DNA of 64,000 nt. Source: Staphylococcus sp. ACRSN (GTDB lineage: Bacteria > Bacillota > Bacilli > Staphylococcales > Staphylococcaceae). Of this stretch, positions 16,950 through 27,190 are shown one piece after another. The notes under the pieces were generated by a model. It did no database searches. It was not told the DNA's origin and saw only the letters and a program-made list of their open reading frames with translations. The stretch spans positions 62,001 to 126,000 of the forward strand of contig NZ_JAKRNS010000005.1 in assembly GCF_022346615.1 (NCBI RefSeq). The letters run 5' to 3'. The position numbers and the translations under genes were made by a program. The stretch's first letter is position 1. Every line of letters starts with the position of its first letter.

Positions 16950-18371
16950 ATGGATAGACATTTGACAGGTATGCAAAAATTTTCATTTGGTTTTGGTGCT
17001 ATAGGTAAAGATGCAATATTCAATATTGTTAGTGTGTTTTTAATGTTTTACATAACGGACATTGTTGGACTATCACCAGCTTTTGTAGGAGTTATGTTAT
17101 TTATTGCACGAATTTGGGATGCAATTAATGACCCAATAATGGGGATGATTGTAGATAATACGCGTAATAATTTTGGTAAATTTAAAACGTGGTTAACAAT
17201 TGGAACGTTAGTTAATGCTGCTATCACAGTGTTGTTATTTACTAATTTTGATTTACCACAAAGTACTATGTATATTTATATATCTATTTTGTATATTTCC
17301 TGGGGAATGAGTTACACAATGATGGATATACCATATTGGTCTTGGTTGCCTAATTTAACTCATAATCCAAGGGAACGTGAAGAGGTATCGGTAATTCCTA
17401 GGTTTTTTGCAAGTTTAGCAGCATTTACTGTTGGAACTTTTGGGTTGTTCTTTATTCATAAATTGGGTGATTTATTTGGCAAGGGCAGTGATTCTGTAGG
17501 TATATTTGTCTTCGCAATTATTTGTAGTGTGGTTTTTATTTTTACAATTGCTGTAACGATTATTAAAGTACCAGAAGATAAAGATATGGAGCAGCAAGTA
17601 GGTATTAAGGTTAACTTTAAAGATATTGGACGTATTTTATTTAAAAATAAAGAATTACTAGCAATAATGGGTGTTTTACTGACTTTTAATTTATGTATGC
17701 AAACTTTAAATGGCTCTATTATTTATTATTTTAAATATGCGGTTAATGCAGAATATTTATTTTCCATATTTAACTCAATGATTTTATGTGAAATGGCTGG
17801 TTTGTTATTCCTTCCAAGGTTTATCAAATGGGTGGGACGAACTAAAGCTTTTAATACTGCAATCATTTTAATTGTTTCTGGTTTGGTAATCATCCTGATT
17901 GCAGGATTTATTGTCCCTAAAGTCACTATTCCTGTCATTGTTGGAGCTGGTCTATTGAGGATTGGTTCAGGATTTATGACAGGGATAACAACAGTTTCTT
18001 TAGCTGATGTTATTGATTATAGCGAAGTGAAGTTTGGTCAAAGAAACGAAAGTATTATCACATCGACAAATACATTTTTAACTAAAGCTTCGCAAGCAAT
18101 CGCTGCTTTAATTGTCGGAATGGGTTTAACTATCTTGGGTTATACGCCTAATGAATCACAAACAGCACTTACAATTAATGGTTTGAGAATAATGATTATT
18201 GTAGCACCGGTCATATTTGTTTTTCTAGCTGCATTTTTATACCATAAAGCATTTAATTTAAAAGGCGATTTCTTAAAAGATGTAGAGCAAACACTCTATT
18301 ACAAACGTCAGAGAGAACATAATGAACGTATGAATAAGGAGGATGTTAAAGATGTTACAACAATATCATGA
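16950..18371 (+). CDS. lacP: lactose permease, GPH family
   Basis: A 473-residue glycoside-pentoside-hexuronide cation symporter with 12 hydrophobic segments and the family signature '[23 protein letters not shown]' (residues about 45-65) plus 'GRIL/GRTKAFN' loops. It lacks the C-terminal IIA domain found in streptococcal LacS. ATG 16950 is chosen because AGAGGTG ends six bases upstream; GTG 16941 overlaps that site. The gene overlaps lacH by 20 bases. It should import lactose with H+ or Na+ for hydrolysis by LacH. Confidence 0.92.
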   Translation: MDRHLTGMQKFSFGFGAIGKDAIFNIVSVFLMFYITDIVGLSPAFVGVMLFIARIWDAINDPIMGMIVDNTRNNFGKFKTWLTIGTLVNAAITVLLFTNFDLPQSTMYIYISILYISWGMSYTMMDIPYWSWLPNLTHNPREREEVSVIPRFFASLAAFTVGTFGLFFIHKLGDLFGKGSDSVGIFVFAIICSVVFIFTIAVTIIKVPEDKDMEQQVGIKVNFKDIGRILFKNKELLAIMGVLLTFNLCMQTLNGSIIYYFKYAVNAEYLFSIFNSMILCEMAGLLFLPRFIKWVGRTKAFNTAIILIVSGLVIILIAGFIVPKVTIPVIVGAGLLRIGSGFMTGITTVSLADVIDYSEVKFGQRNESIITSTNTFLTKASQAIAALIVGMGLTILGYTPNESQTALTINGLRIMIIVAPVIFVFLAAFLYHKAFNLKGDFLKDVEQTLYYKRQREHNERMNKEDVKDVTTIS

Positions 18372-21324
18372 AAATCTTGAGGTACAATATGTAAATAAAT
18401 TGCCTAGACGTGCTTTTTATATTCCTTTTCAAAAGGGCGAAGTGCAATATAGTCTTGAAACTCGTTATCAAACATCGAATGTTACTTTATTGAATGGTAA
18501 CTGGCAATTCGACTATTATGAAACGTTCGATAACTGTTTAAAACATTTATTCAATGAAACGAAAAAGGAGTTATCTGTGCCAGCAGTTTGGAATTTATAT
18601 GGATATGATCAATTACAATATTTAAATACTCAATATCCAATACCATTTGATCCACCGTACGTACCTAAGAACAATCCCTGTGGGCGTTATCAACGCACGT
18701 TTGAAATTAACCAATATAGTAAAGATAGTGATTATCATTTGAACTTTGAAGGTGTAGATAGCGCTTTTTACGTTTGGATTAATCAACAATTTGTAGGATA
18801 TAGTCAGATTGCTCATTCTATTTCTGAATTTGATATTACTGAATATCTACATGATGGCGTTAACGATATTGAAATAATCGTATTAAAATATTCAGATGGA
18901 ACGTACTTTGAAGATCAAGATATGTTTAGACATTCAGGTATATTTAGAGATGTATATATTTTAAAAAGAGCAAAGTCACGTTTGAATGATTTTAAAATTG
19001 AAACATATATTGATAAAGATTCAGATACAGCTACTTTGTTAGTGAATCTTATAGATAAACAACATTTAGAAGATGTTAAATTATCATTATTTGATCCTAC
19101 GGGCAATCTTATATTTGAAAAAACTGTCAGTAATTATTCTAAATTTGTATTAGAAACACCACAATTATGGTCTGCTGAAAATCCATTACTTTATACGTTA
19201 ACATTTACTACAGATGATGAAGTGATTAGTCAAAAAGTTGGTATACGGCAGGTAGAAATAAAAAATAATCAATTTTATGTAAATGGACAGTCTATTAAAT
19301 TTAGAGGTACGAATTACCATGACAGTAATCCAAATACGGGATATGTTATGAGTGAAGCACTGTATATTAAAGATTTGAAATTGATGAAACAAGGTAATTT
19401 TAATGCAATCAGAACGGCACATTATCCAAAATCGCCTTTGTTTTACGAACTGACTGATAAATATGGATTTTATGTTATGAGTGAAGCGGATATAGAAACG
19501 CATGGTGTAGTACGACTATATGGCGAAGATAATAATGATCATTTTAATCTCATAACCGACGATCCCAAATATCAAAAATCTATAATTGAACGTATTGAAG
19601 CATCCATTATTCCACTTAAAAACTATAGCTCAATTGTTTCGTGGTCGATGGGAAATGAGTCAGGATTTGGTATTAATATGGTTAAGGGATTGGAATGCGC
19701 CAAGACATTGGATCAAACAAGACCATTACATTATGAAGGGGCGTATTATCGAGATTGTGATAAGCATTATGACTTATCCAATGTCGATATGATTAGTAGA
19801 ATGTATCCTTCTCCTGAAGAAATTGAGGAAACATATTTAAGGAACGAACATTTAGATAAACCGTTTATCTTGTGTGAATATGCACATGCCATGGGTAATT
19901 CCCCGGGAGATTTACATGCATATCAAACACTTGTTGAACAATATGATAGCTTTATCGGTGGCTTTGTTTGGGAATGGTGTGATCATGCGATTCAGACCGG
20001 GATAAAAAATGGTGAAGCGGTATTTAGATATGGCGGTGACTTTGGCGAAAAATTGCATGATGGCAATTTTTGTGTGGACGGAATTGTCTCTCCAGATCGT
20101 AAACCACATGAAGGATATTATGAATTCAAGCATGAACATAGACCATTGAAAGTAATTAAGTATATTGATAATCATGTAACATTTAGAAATCAATTAGATT
20201 TTACAAATATTGATAATCATTTATTGGTTGAAGCAATACTGACAAATTTAAATGGGGACAAAGAAAAAATAGTAATTCATTTTTCAAACTTTGAACCACA
20301 TAGTGAACAAACGATAAACTTATCAGATTATACAGATTGCGATAAAATCAGTACAGTCACTTTTAAGTACAGTTTATTGAAGAATGAACCACTTCGTTCG
20401 ATACATTTTGAATTAGGATATGATCAAATTATATATAAAAGAAGAGATATTGAATTAGATAAGCATAGACAAAGTAACATACGTTATGAAGAACTTGAGC
20501 AACAAATTACCATATCTGTGAGTGATTGCTATTTTACGTTCAACAAAGCGGATGGTAGTTTACATTCAGTGATAAAATCAGGTCACAATATCTTAAATGA
20601 ACGTACGAAAAACAATGTTTGGCGTGCTCCAACGGATAACGATGTTCAATTAGTGTCGAGATGGCAATATTCAGGTTACGAAGATGCTGTGACACGTGTT
20701 CGTGATTGCCAAATTCAAGAAAGTAAGAATGAGGTCAGTCTTAAATTTGATATTGTAGTCGTTAATGATGTTGTACCACCAATACTATGGGGTACACTGA
20801 CTTGGACAATAAATAACGAAGGCCTGTTAAAAGTTGATTATCAGTTAGAAAAGGATGATCTTGCTCCATTTTTACCAAGGTTTGGCTTAGCTATAACACT
20901 TTCTAATGAGTTTGAACAGTTATGTTATTACGGTAAAGGTCCATATAGTAGTTATAGCGATAAGGGTGTTGCAGCATATTTAGATTACTTTAACACTACT
21001 GTTACAGAAAATGGAGATAGTCACATAAAACCGCAAGAAACAGGCAGTCATAATGAAACTACATTTATGCAAGTTGAGAATAATAGCAACAAAGTACGAG
21101 TAGCGAGTGATCAACCATTTAGTTTTAATGCGAGCCACTATTCATTAGCAGAATTGACTCATAAAAAGCATAAAGATGAATTAATAAAAGATCAGCATAC
21201 GTATTTATATATTGATTATGCACAAAGTGGTATTGGATCAAATAGTTGTGGTCCAAAACTAAAAGAAGATTACAGAATAAATGATAAAGAGATAAGATTT
21301 AAGTTTGAAATCAGATTTGAATAG
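18352..21324 (+). CDS. lacH: beta-galactosidase, glycoside hydrolase family 2
   Basis: A 990-residue LacZ-type enzyme: sugar-binding jelly roll, Ig-like domains, central TIM barrel and C-terminal beta-galactosidase small-chain domain. The acid/base Glu lies in '[11 protein letters not shown]' (about residue 435) and the nucleophile in '[15 protein letters not shown]' (about 508). It cleaves unphosphorylated lactose delivered by LacP. ATG 18352 fits AAGGAGG at 18336-18342; ATG 18343 abuts it and is excluded. The gene starts within the end of lacP, so the two are translated together. Full family length, no sign of decay. Confidence 0.95.
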   Translation: MLQQYHENLEVQYVNKLPRRAFYIPFQKGEVQYSLETRYQTSNVTLLNGNWQFDYYETFDNCLKHLFNETKKELSVPAVWNLYGYDQLQYLNTQYPIPFDPPYVPKNNPCGRYQRTFEINQYSKDSDYHLNFEGVDSAFYVWINQQFVGYSQIAHSISEFDITEYLHDGVNDIEIIVLKYSDGTYFEDQDMFRHSGIFRDVYILKRAKSRLNDFKIETYIDKDSDTATLLVNLIDKQHLEDVKLSLFDPTGNLIFEKTVSNYSKFVLETPQLWSAENPLLYTLTFTTDDEVISQKVGIRQVEIKNNQFYVNGQSIKFRGTNYHDSNPNTGYVMSEALYIKDLKLMKQGNFNAIRTAHYPKSPLFYELTDKYGFYVMSEADIETHGVVRLYGEDNNDHFNLITDDPKYQKSIIERIEASIIPLKNYSSIVSWSMGNESGFGINMVKGLECAKTLDQTRPLHYEGAYYRDCDKHYDLSNVDMISRMYPSPEEIEETYLRNEHLDKPFILCEYAHAMGNSPGDLHAYQTLVEQYDSFIGGFVWEWCDHAIQTGIKNGEAVFRYGGDFGEKLHDGNFCVDGIVSPDRKPHEGYYEFKHEHRPLKVIKYIDNHVTFRNQLDFTNIDNHLLVEAILTNLNGDKEKIVIHFSNFEPHSEQTINLSDYTDCDKISTVTFKYSLLKNEPLRSIHFELGYDQIIYKRRDIELDKHRQSNIRYEELEQQITISVSDCYFTFNKADGSLHSVIKSGHNILNERTKNNVWRAPTDNDVQLVSRWQYSGYEDAVTRVRDCQIQESKNEVSLKFDIVVVNDVVPPILWGTLTWTINNEGLLKVDYQLEKDDLAPFLPRFGLAITLSNEFEQLCYYGKGPYSSYSDKGVAAYLDYFNTTVTENGDSHIKPQETGSHNETTFMQVENNSNKVRVASDQPFSFNASHYSLAELTHKKHKDELIKDQHTYLYIDYAQSGIGSNSCGPKLKEDYRINDKEIRFKFEIRFE

Positions 21325-21329
21325 CAATA

Positions 21330-21368
21330 CTAAAAGCAACAGAAACATAGTTTTTCTGTTGCTTTTAG
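21330..21368. terminator. bidirectional terminator between lacH and the MocR gene
   Basis: A perfect 16-bp stem (21330-21345 with 21353-21368) with T runs on both sides, between convergent genes. Confidence 0.9.
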
Positions 21369-21369
21369 T

Positions 21370-22788
21370 TTAATTATTTATATATTGATTGGCATATCGT
21401 TTTATTTGGATTAATGCAGTTTGAATATTCTCTTCTGTTTCATAGGCAAATGATAGACGGATAGTATTATCTTTGCTGCCATAAATATAGCCAGGATTAA
21501 TAAGGATGTTCTCTTTATTTATTAGGTCAAAAAAGACTTGTTTGATATTAATATTTTTATTGAAAGTCACCCAAATGAAAAATCCACCTTCTGGTACTGT
21601 CCAATTAGCAATATGAGAAAAGTGTTGATTTAAAATAGCTAACATGTAATCGCGTTTATCTTTTAGCATTTTGCGTAGGTGCGTAACATGTGCATCAAAA
21701 TCCCCGTTTTTCAGAAGTTCATATATCACCATCTGAGATAAAATGCTAGAGCCATAATCACTTTGCATTCTTATGTCAGCAAGTTGTTCAATCACTTTTT
21801 CAGAAGCTGCTATCCAACCAATACGAAGGGCAGGAGCAACAGATTTTGAAAAACTACTAATGTGAATAACGCTCCCATTTTTATCTAAAGATTTGATGGA
21901 AGAATTGGGTTTTGGTGTGAAATATAAGTCTCTATAAATGTCATCTTCAATTACAGGTATATTATGAGTTTGGCAATATTTCATTATATCTTTTTTGGTT
22001 TCTGTCGATAAAGATTTTCCAGTTGGGTTATTGAATGTAGGTTCAATATAAAGCGCGCCTTCAGTTGTATGGGAATAATTATCAATAATCTTTTTGAAAT
22101 TATGTAAATTTGTATAGGGAATTCTTAATTTTTTCATATGAAAACCATCGAAAGCATGCGTTGACTCAATATATGATGGTGTATTAATGAATATAGTAGA
22201 ATTTTGACTTAAAAATCCTGTTATTAATAATTGAATTGCATGTAAAGCGCCAGAAGTTATTAAAATATTTTCAAAACTAATATCTATACCATCTTTTTGT
22301 AATCGTTGAGCGATTAATTTACGTAAATTTAAATAACCGTAGCCATTATTGTAGCCAAAGGATAAATCTCCGATGTACTTAGATACAGAGATCATAGCTT
22401 GTTGCAATTTATTTTCAGGAATTAAGTCCTTTCCTAACTCCCCTTTACTTATATGTATATAATTTGAATCTGTTTCAAGTTTATTGATTAGTTGTACTGT
22501 ATATTCACTTCTTGATTTAGCAGACCACTCCATTGTATGCGACCAGTTATTCAATGTTGAACGATAATTTAAGTAATCATTTACGTATGTCCCGCTCCCT
22601 TTCTTAGTGAAAATAAATCCTTCAGATTCCAATAATTCAATACTTTTTATGATAGTAACTCTATTTACATTGAACTGTTCAGCTAATTTTCTGTGGGAAG
22701 GAATTTTCATTCCCAAGAACCAATCACCTTTTAAAATTTTGTTTCTGATATATTTAGCTACAATTTTATATTTAATATTAATCACCAT
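21370..22788 (-). CDS. MocR-family regulator (GntR HTH plus aminotransferase domain)
   Basis: A 472-residue MocR/PdxR-type protein. Residues 5-70 form a GntR winged helix ('PSHRKLAEQFNVNRVTIIKSIELLESEGF'), followed by a linker and a fold-type I aminotransferase-like domain of about 360 residues with PLP motifs 'EPTFNNPTGKSLS', 'EDDIYRDL' and the PLP lysine in 'ISSFSKSVAPALRIGW'. Such regulators use PLP or its amino-acid adduct as ligand. It is divergent from an EamA exporter gene across 99 bases holding two direct repeats, so it probably controls that exporter. There is no pyridoxal synthesis gene nearby. Confidence 0.9.
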   Translation of the reverse strand: MVINIKYKIVAKYIRNKILKGDWFLGMKIPSHRKLAEQFNVNRVTIIKSIELLESEGFIFTKKGSGTYVNDYLNYRSTLNNWSHTMEWSAKSRSEYTVQLINKLETDSNYIHISKGELGKDLIPENKLQQAMISVSKYIGDLSFGYNNGYGYLNLRKLIAQRLQKDGIDISFENILITSGALHAIQLLITGFLSQNSTIFINTPSYIESTHAFDGFHMKKLRIPYTNLHNFKKIIDNYSHTTEGALYIEPTFNNPTGKSLSTETKKDIMKYCQTHNIPVIEDDIYRDLYFTPKPNSSIKSLDKNGSVIHISSFSKSVAPALRIGWIAASEKVIEQLADIRMQSDYGSSILSQMVIYELLKNGDFDAHVTHLRKMLKDKRDYMLAILNQHFSHIANWTVPEGGFFIWVTFNKNINIKQVFFDLINKENILINPGYIYGSKDNTIRLSFAYETEENIQTALIQIKRYANQYINN

Positions 22789-22791
22789 CTT

Positions 22792-22826
22792 TAAATTGGT
22801 TGGGTTTTTTTGATATAAATTGGTTG
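22792..22826. promoter_or_regulatory. direct repeats, candidate MocR operator
   Basis: TAAATTGGTTG occurs twice in the same orientation (22792-22802 and 22816-22826), 24 bp apart, between the divergent MocR and EamA genes. MocR/PdxR regulators are known to bind direct repeats, which fits. Confidence 0.6.
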
Positions 22827-22887
22827 TACTTATACCATCGTTATTTGCTTAATATTAACACAAATTAATAGTAAAGGTGTGTTAATA

Positions 22888-23778
22888 TTGAATGGTTTTA
22901 AAGACGGAATCAAAGTGAATGTAGCGTTTAGTATCACTATATTATTATGGGCATCTGCATTTCCAATTATTAAAGTCGCATTGCAAGATTTCAATGGTCC
23001 AAACTTAGCAGCGTTGCGCCTGTTAGTTGCAGCTATAGTACTATTACTATATTCTTTTTTAAAAAAATATCCACTTCCAAATTGGAAAGATTTGCCTATA
23101 ATTTTACTGTTAGGCTTTTGTGGTTTTACAGTTTATCACATAGCACTGAGTTATGGAGAATTGTATGTTAGTTCAGGAGTGGCGAGTTTATTAGTATCTC
23201 TCACACCAATATTTTCAGCTGTGTTGGCAAAATATTTTTTAAAAGAGCGTTTCACAATTTTAGGATGGTTAGGTTCACTTATTGCATTTATAGGAATTTT
23301 CTTTATTACAATTGGAGAAGGTGGAAAAATCACTTTAATGATTATAGGCGTCATAGCAATATTGATAGCGACATTAGGTGAAAGTGTGTATTTTACATTT
23401 CAGGCGAAGTACTTGAAAAAATACGGTTTTATACCATTTACAATATATACAATAATAGCCAGCAATCTCTTTACGTTTGTATTTATACCAAATGCAATAT
23501 TCGAATTCGGTGAGGCCAATATGAATTCTATTATTGCTGTTCTATATTTAGGTATCTTTCCTACTGTGTTGCCTTATATAGCTCTTGCTTATACGATACA
23601 AAAAGTTGGTGTATCAGATGCTACAATTTCACTCTACATGACACCTGTAATATCAATTGGCTTGGCCTATATAATCATTGATGAGATACCTACACTTACT
23701 TCTATAATAGGTGGTGCAATTACTTTGCTAGGTGTTTCTATGATTGTTTTTAAGGAAAAATTTCAGGTGAAAAATTGA
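22888..23778 (+). CDS. EamA/DMT-family exporter
   Basis: A 296-residue drug/metabolite transporter with ten hydrophobic segments in two EamA repeats: 'WASAFPIIKVALQDFNGPNLAALRLL' opens the first and 'YTIQKVGVSDATISLYMTPVISIGLAY' marks the second. Members export amino acids, nucleotides or other metabolites. The start is uncertain: TTG 22888 sits ten bases after AAAGG, while GTG 22879 almost touches that site. No ATG is available. The divergent MocR regulator suggests an amino-acid- or amine-related substrate. Confidence 0.85.
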   Translation: MNGFKDGIKVNVAFSITILLWASAFPIIKVALQDFNGPNLAALRLLVAAIVLLLYSFLKKYPLPNWKDLPIILLLGFCGFTVYHIALSYGELYVSSGVASLLVSLTPIFSAVLAKYFLKERFTILGWLGSLIAFIGIFFITIGEGGKITLMIIGVIAILIATLGESVYFTFQAKYLKKYGFIPFTIYTIIASNLFTFVFIPNAIFEFGEANMNSIIAVLYLGIFPTVLPYIALAYTIQKVGVSDATISLYMTPVISIGLAYIIIDEIPTLTSIIGGAITLLGVSMIVFKEKFQVKN

Positions 23779-23909
23779 AAACTAAGTAATTGATAATACA
23801 ATATGTTTGTGTTGCTAAATTATCATTTCATATCGATAACAGAAATTCCAATTCATGAATATGAATGTATGTTATATAATCTAAATATAATATAGATTGG
23901 GTGATCAAT

Positions 23910-24743
23910 ATGAGATTTATAAAAATATTTGGAATGCTTGTTTTAGGTTTATTAATTATGGGGATAACGCAAGCTATAGCCATGATTTTTGAGAATTTAA
24001 TACCTTTTTGGGGAATCGGCAGCATTATATTTGCAGCAATTTATGTGATTTTAGCTTATTTTGTAGTGAAGTGGATTATTGTAAGAAGATTTAAAGAAAA
24101 CTTACATATTTATAGAATTACTAAGCCTAAATTTAATAAAGAGTTTATTTTATGTGCTATCTTACTACCTATTATTGTTTATAGTATTTATATATTGTGT
24201 ATACCTGGTTCATTTTTCACTCCCAATTTCACTTCTAAAAATGAATATTTAAAAAGTATTTTCTGGGTAATATTTGTGAACGGTTTTGCAGCTGCAGTTG
24301 TTGAAGAAATGGTATGTCGTGGGTTACTAATGCGTTATATTCAATAAAAGACTAATATCACTATAGCAATATTAGTCACATCCATATTTTTTGCATTGAT
24401 ACATATACTGAATGGGGCACTGAATATATGGAGTTTAGTTATGTTACTCCTCAGTGGTATATTAGTTGGCATGATGTTTGGTATAGCTACTTACATGTTT
24501 AATTCAATTTGGGCCAGTATAGCTATACATTTTTGTTGGAATGTAAGTCAATTCATTTTGATAACTGATCATAAGATAGATGATCAACCGTTTCAATATG
24601 TTTTAGGTACTGATAATATGCTTATAACAGGCGGAGAATTTGGATTTGAATCTTCATTGATTAGTATATTGGGATATAGCGTTGTTATCCTAATATTGTT
24701 AGTAATACATAAAAAGAAAAATAATGAGAGTAAATTCGAATAA
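23910..24743 (+). pseudogene. CPBP (CAAX-like) intramembrane protease gene with in-frame stop
   Basis: One open frame of 277 codons runs from ATG 23910 (GGGTG upstream) to 24743 except for a single TAA at 24345-24347 (codon 146). Upstream of it stands the first CPBP motif 'VVEEMVCRG' (EExxxR) and downstream, in the same frame, the second 'FALIHILNG' and third 'IAIHFCWN', so the stop separates the catalytic residues. The codons after the stop continue as normal coding sequence ('KTNITIAILVTSIFF'). A CAA-to-TAA change would explain it, since 'RYIQQ' is expected. The truncated product should be inactive. The gene is otherwise intact, so the mutation looks recent. Confidence 0.88.
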
Positions 24744-24900
24744 AATGTATTAATATTCTTAAAGTTAGCTTAAGGTTTGAAGTATTTGAATTCTCTTTAA
24801 ACTAATATATTTTAAATATTTAAATTTTAATAAGCTATGGAAAGATTAAGTTTATTTTATTAAAATTGATATATATTTATTACTTAAAGGAGTATTTGAT

Positions 24901-25425
24901 ATGGTTAATCGAACTGCAGAAAAAGTACTTACTTGGATTGGGAATGGGCTACATGCTTTGTCTTTCTTGATGTTCGGCGTACTCTTACTTTTGTTAAACT
25001 TTAATTCAACTGAATTTAAGCAAAGTATGTTAGATAGTGAAACGACGATGGCAGATGCAAATGGTGTATTTATCGTTTTTAATGTCATTTTAATTGTAGG
25101 ATTGATAGTTGCAATCATCTTTTTAGCTTTAGGTATTTTATCAGCGTTATTGATTGGCAAGAAAAATAAGGCAGCAGGTATTATATTAATTGTAATTGGT
25201 GTGTTTTCATTATTTGGTAATGCGTTAGTAGGCGTATTATGGATCGTAGCAGGTATAATGTTATTAGTAAGAAAACCTAGATCTGATATTTACAGTAATG
25301 AACCACATGCTTTCGAATCATTTAACCTTCAACAACAATATGATTATGAAACTAAAGATGGACAACAAAATTCAACTAACAATGTTGATGATGTACAAAA
25401 AAAGAAAGATCCTTATAAATACTAA
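24901..25425 (+). CDS. DUF4064-like membrane protein
   Basis: A 174-residue protein with four hydrophobic segments (about 10-32, 55-83, 90-110 and 112-125) and a polar Gln/Asn/Lys-rich cytoplasmic tail ending 'KKKDPYKY'. The layout and 'RTAEKVLTWIGNGLHALSF' start resemble DUF4064 proteins common in staphylococci. An AAAGGAG site lies upstream. It has its own AT-rich promoter region and a strong shared terminator. Function unknown. Confidence 0.75.
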   Translation: MVNRTAEKVLTWIGNGLHALSFLMFGVLLLLLNFNSTEFKQSMLDSETTMADANGVFIVFNVILIVGLIVAIIFLALGILSALLIGKKNKAAGIILIVIGVFSLFGNALVGVLWIVAGIMLLVRKPRSDIYSNEPHAFESFNLQQQYDYETKDGQQNSTNNVDDVQKKKDPYKY

Positions 25426-25433
25426 AGAAATAT

Positions 25434-25465
25434 AAAAAGCGCTTGGAATATTCCAAGCGCTTTTT
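25434..25465. terminator. bidirectional terminator
   Basis: A perfect 15-bp stem (25434-25448 with 25451-25465) with flanking A and T runs, between the convergent membrane-protein and MFS genes. Confidence 0.9.
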
Positions 25466-25468
25466 ATA

Positions 25469-26683
25469 TTATTGCTTTCTCGTTTCTTTTAATAGTAAGG
25501 CACAAATTAGACCAACGATTAATAAAGCTGCAGCTAGATAGAAGCCTGTTGCCATTTCACCTGTTATATCTGTTAAATAGCCTGTAAGGTATGGTGCTAA
25601 TATGGAGGCTGTCATACCAATAAAGTTATAAACACTGAAGGAAGTTCCTAGCGCATTTTTCGGGGCGTTGTCTGCAACAACGGCTATCAGTACTGGATTG
25701 GTACTTATTTTACCAACAATTCCATAACCAATTAAAGCAAGGTATAATATCCACATATTATTGAATAGAACGATTGAGATCGTAAATAGAAATGCCATAA
25801 GTAACATCATAAGTAATACGGGACGACGCTTACCTAATTTATCTGATAACCAACTAAAAAATAAGGAACCTGGAATTGCTGCCCATGGTACTAGGGAAGC
25901 AACGAAAGCAACTTGGGCACCGTTGATGCCTCGTTCATTTTCTAAGTAATATGGTAGCCAAGTTATGATCATAAAGAAACCATAAATCGAACAGAATATG
26001 ATTACATAAGCAAGTAATAGGTTTCTGTTTTTAAAAAGTGTACTGAATTGGAATTTGGGTTCAGTAGTCGTTGACTGATTTGCTAAGTGTGTTTTTGGAT
26101 ATTCTTTGATTATTGTATACATTAGAAAAGATAGAATGAGTATTGGTATAGCCATTATAAAGAACGGTATATGCCAATTCAAATTGAATTCATGCACAGT
26201 ATAGCTAGAAATAAAGTAGCCAATGGATGTACCAAAAGCCATCCCGCTATTGATGAGTGCACTTCCAAGTGTAATGTGTTGTTTTGGTATAGCTTCAGAA
26301 GATAGTGCATACTGTGGTCCGTAAAACATACCTTGCGCTGAGCCAACGATGAACCAAGCAATCATAAAAAGTAAGAATGTAGGCATTATGCCAGTAATTG
26401 CAGTGAAGATCCCAAAAATAATCATACTTGGTATCAATATTTTTTTGCGACCCATTTTATCACCCAGTATACCAGAAGGGATTTGGGTCAATGTATAACC
26501 AATAAAGAAAATGCTCATAATGAGTCCGAGTTGAGCATTCGTCAAAGTAAATGCATCTTTAATATTTCCCATAATAGGATTAAGTATTGTACGAGCAGCG
26601 TAGATAACGAGCCATCCTAATGTGAAGATGGATACGAGTTTTACCCAGTAGTATTTGCTAATGTGCGTTGATTCTTGATGCAT
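25469..26683 (-). CDS. MFS transporter, anion:cation symporter-like
   Basis: A 404-residue major facilitator with 12 hydrophobic segments. It has the loop 2-3 motif 'GILGDKMGRKKIL' and its second-half counterpart 'WLSDKLGKRRPVL'. The N-terminal 'FTLGWLVIYAARTILNPIM' and 'LIMSIFFIGYTLTQIPSG' resemble ACS-type permeases of hexuronates, glucarate or phosphonates rather than drug pumps. AAAGGAG precedes ATG 26683. It is a single-gene unit without enzyme neighbours, so the substrate is not predictable. Confidence 0.85.
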   Translation of the reverse strand: MHQESTHISKYYWVKLVSIFTLGWLVIYAARTILNPIMGNIKDAFTLTNAQLGLIMSIFFIGYTLTQIPSGILGDKMGRKKILIPSMIIFGIFTAITGIMPTFLLFMIAWFIVGSAQGMFYGPQYALSSEAIPKQHITLGSALINSGMAFGTSIGYFISSYTVHEFNLNWHIPFFIMAIPILILSFLMYTIIKEYPKTHLANQSTTTEPKFQFSTLFKNRNLLLAYVIIFCSIYGFFMIITWLPYYLENERGINGAQVAFVASLVPWAAIPGSLFFSWLSDKLGKRRPVLLMMLLMAFLFTISIVLFNNMWILYLALIGYGIVGKISTNPVLIAVVADNAPKNALGTSFSVYNFIGMTASILAPYLTGYLTDITGEMATGFYLAAALLIVGLICALLLKETRKQ

Positions 26684-26989
26684 GTCTTAAATACTCCTTT
26701 CAAAAGTTGTGCTATTATTTATAATCATACATTTTAATATTGTGTGATACCTTGTGTGAAATGACAAAAAATTGGATGATTTTGAGTGAAATTACTATGA
26801 AGTAATATTAATTATTAGTGATTTGATGTTGCGAGAGCTTTCAAATGAATAATGAATTGGTTAAAGTGATAATAATATAAATGGTGCTATATCAGCATTT
26901 AACACATACCTTCAGTATTCGTTCAGACAAACAGTAGACTAACCTTTAAAGTTTATATGTTACATTGGCAAATCAATTTTTAATATAAT

Positions 26990-27021
26990 AATTGTGTGGT
27001 CTTACGATAAATCACACAATT
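26990..27021 (+). promoter_or_regulatory. inverted repeat upstream of the phosphatase gene
   Basis: AATTGTGTG (26990-26998) and CACACAATT (27013-27021) form a perfect 9-bp inverted repeat with a 14-base spacer, just after a TATAAT (26984-26989). It could be an operator over the transcription start or a 5' UTR hairpin. The rest of the 507-base gap 26684-27190 is AT-rich promoter DNA with nothing else I can support. Confidence 0.4.
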
Positions 27022-27190
27022 TATTTAATGATTCCTGAACTAATTATTAAATCAATTAGTTATAAAAAATATCGTTTTATAATAAGATATTAAAAAGTAA
27101 TGTTATATTAACAATTATATGAAAGAAATTTACAATAAATTAAACCTTCTTATATATAATAGGATTAATTACGATTAAGGAGGTTTATTT

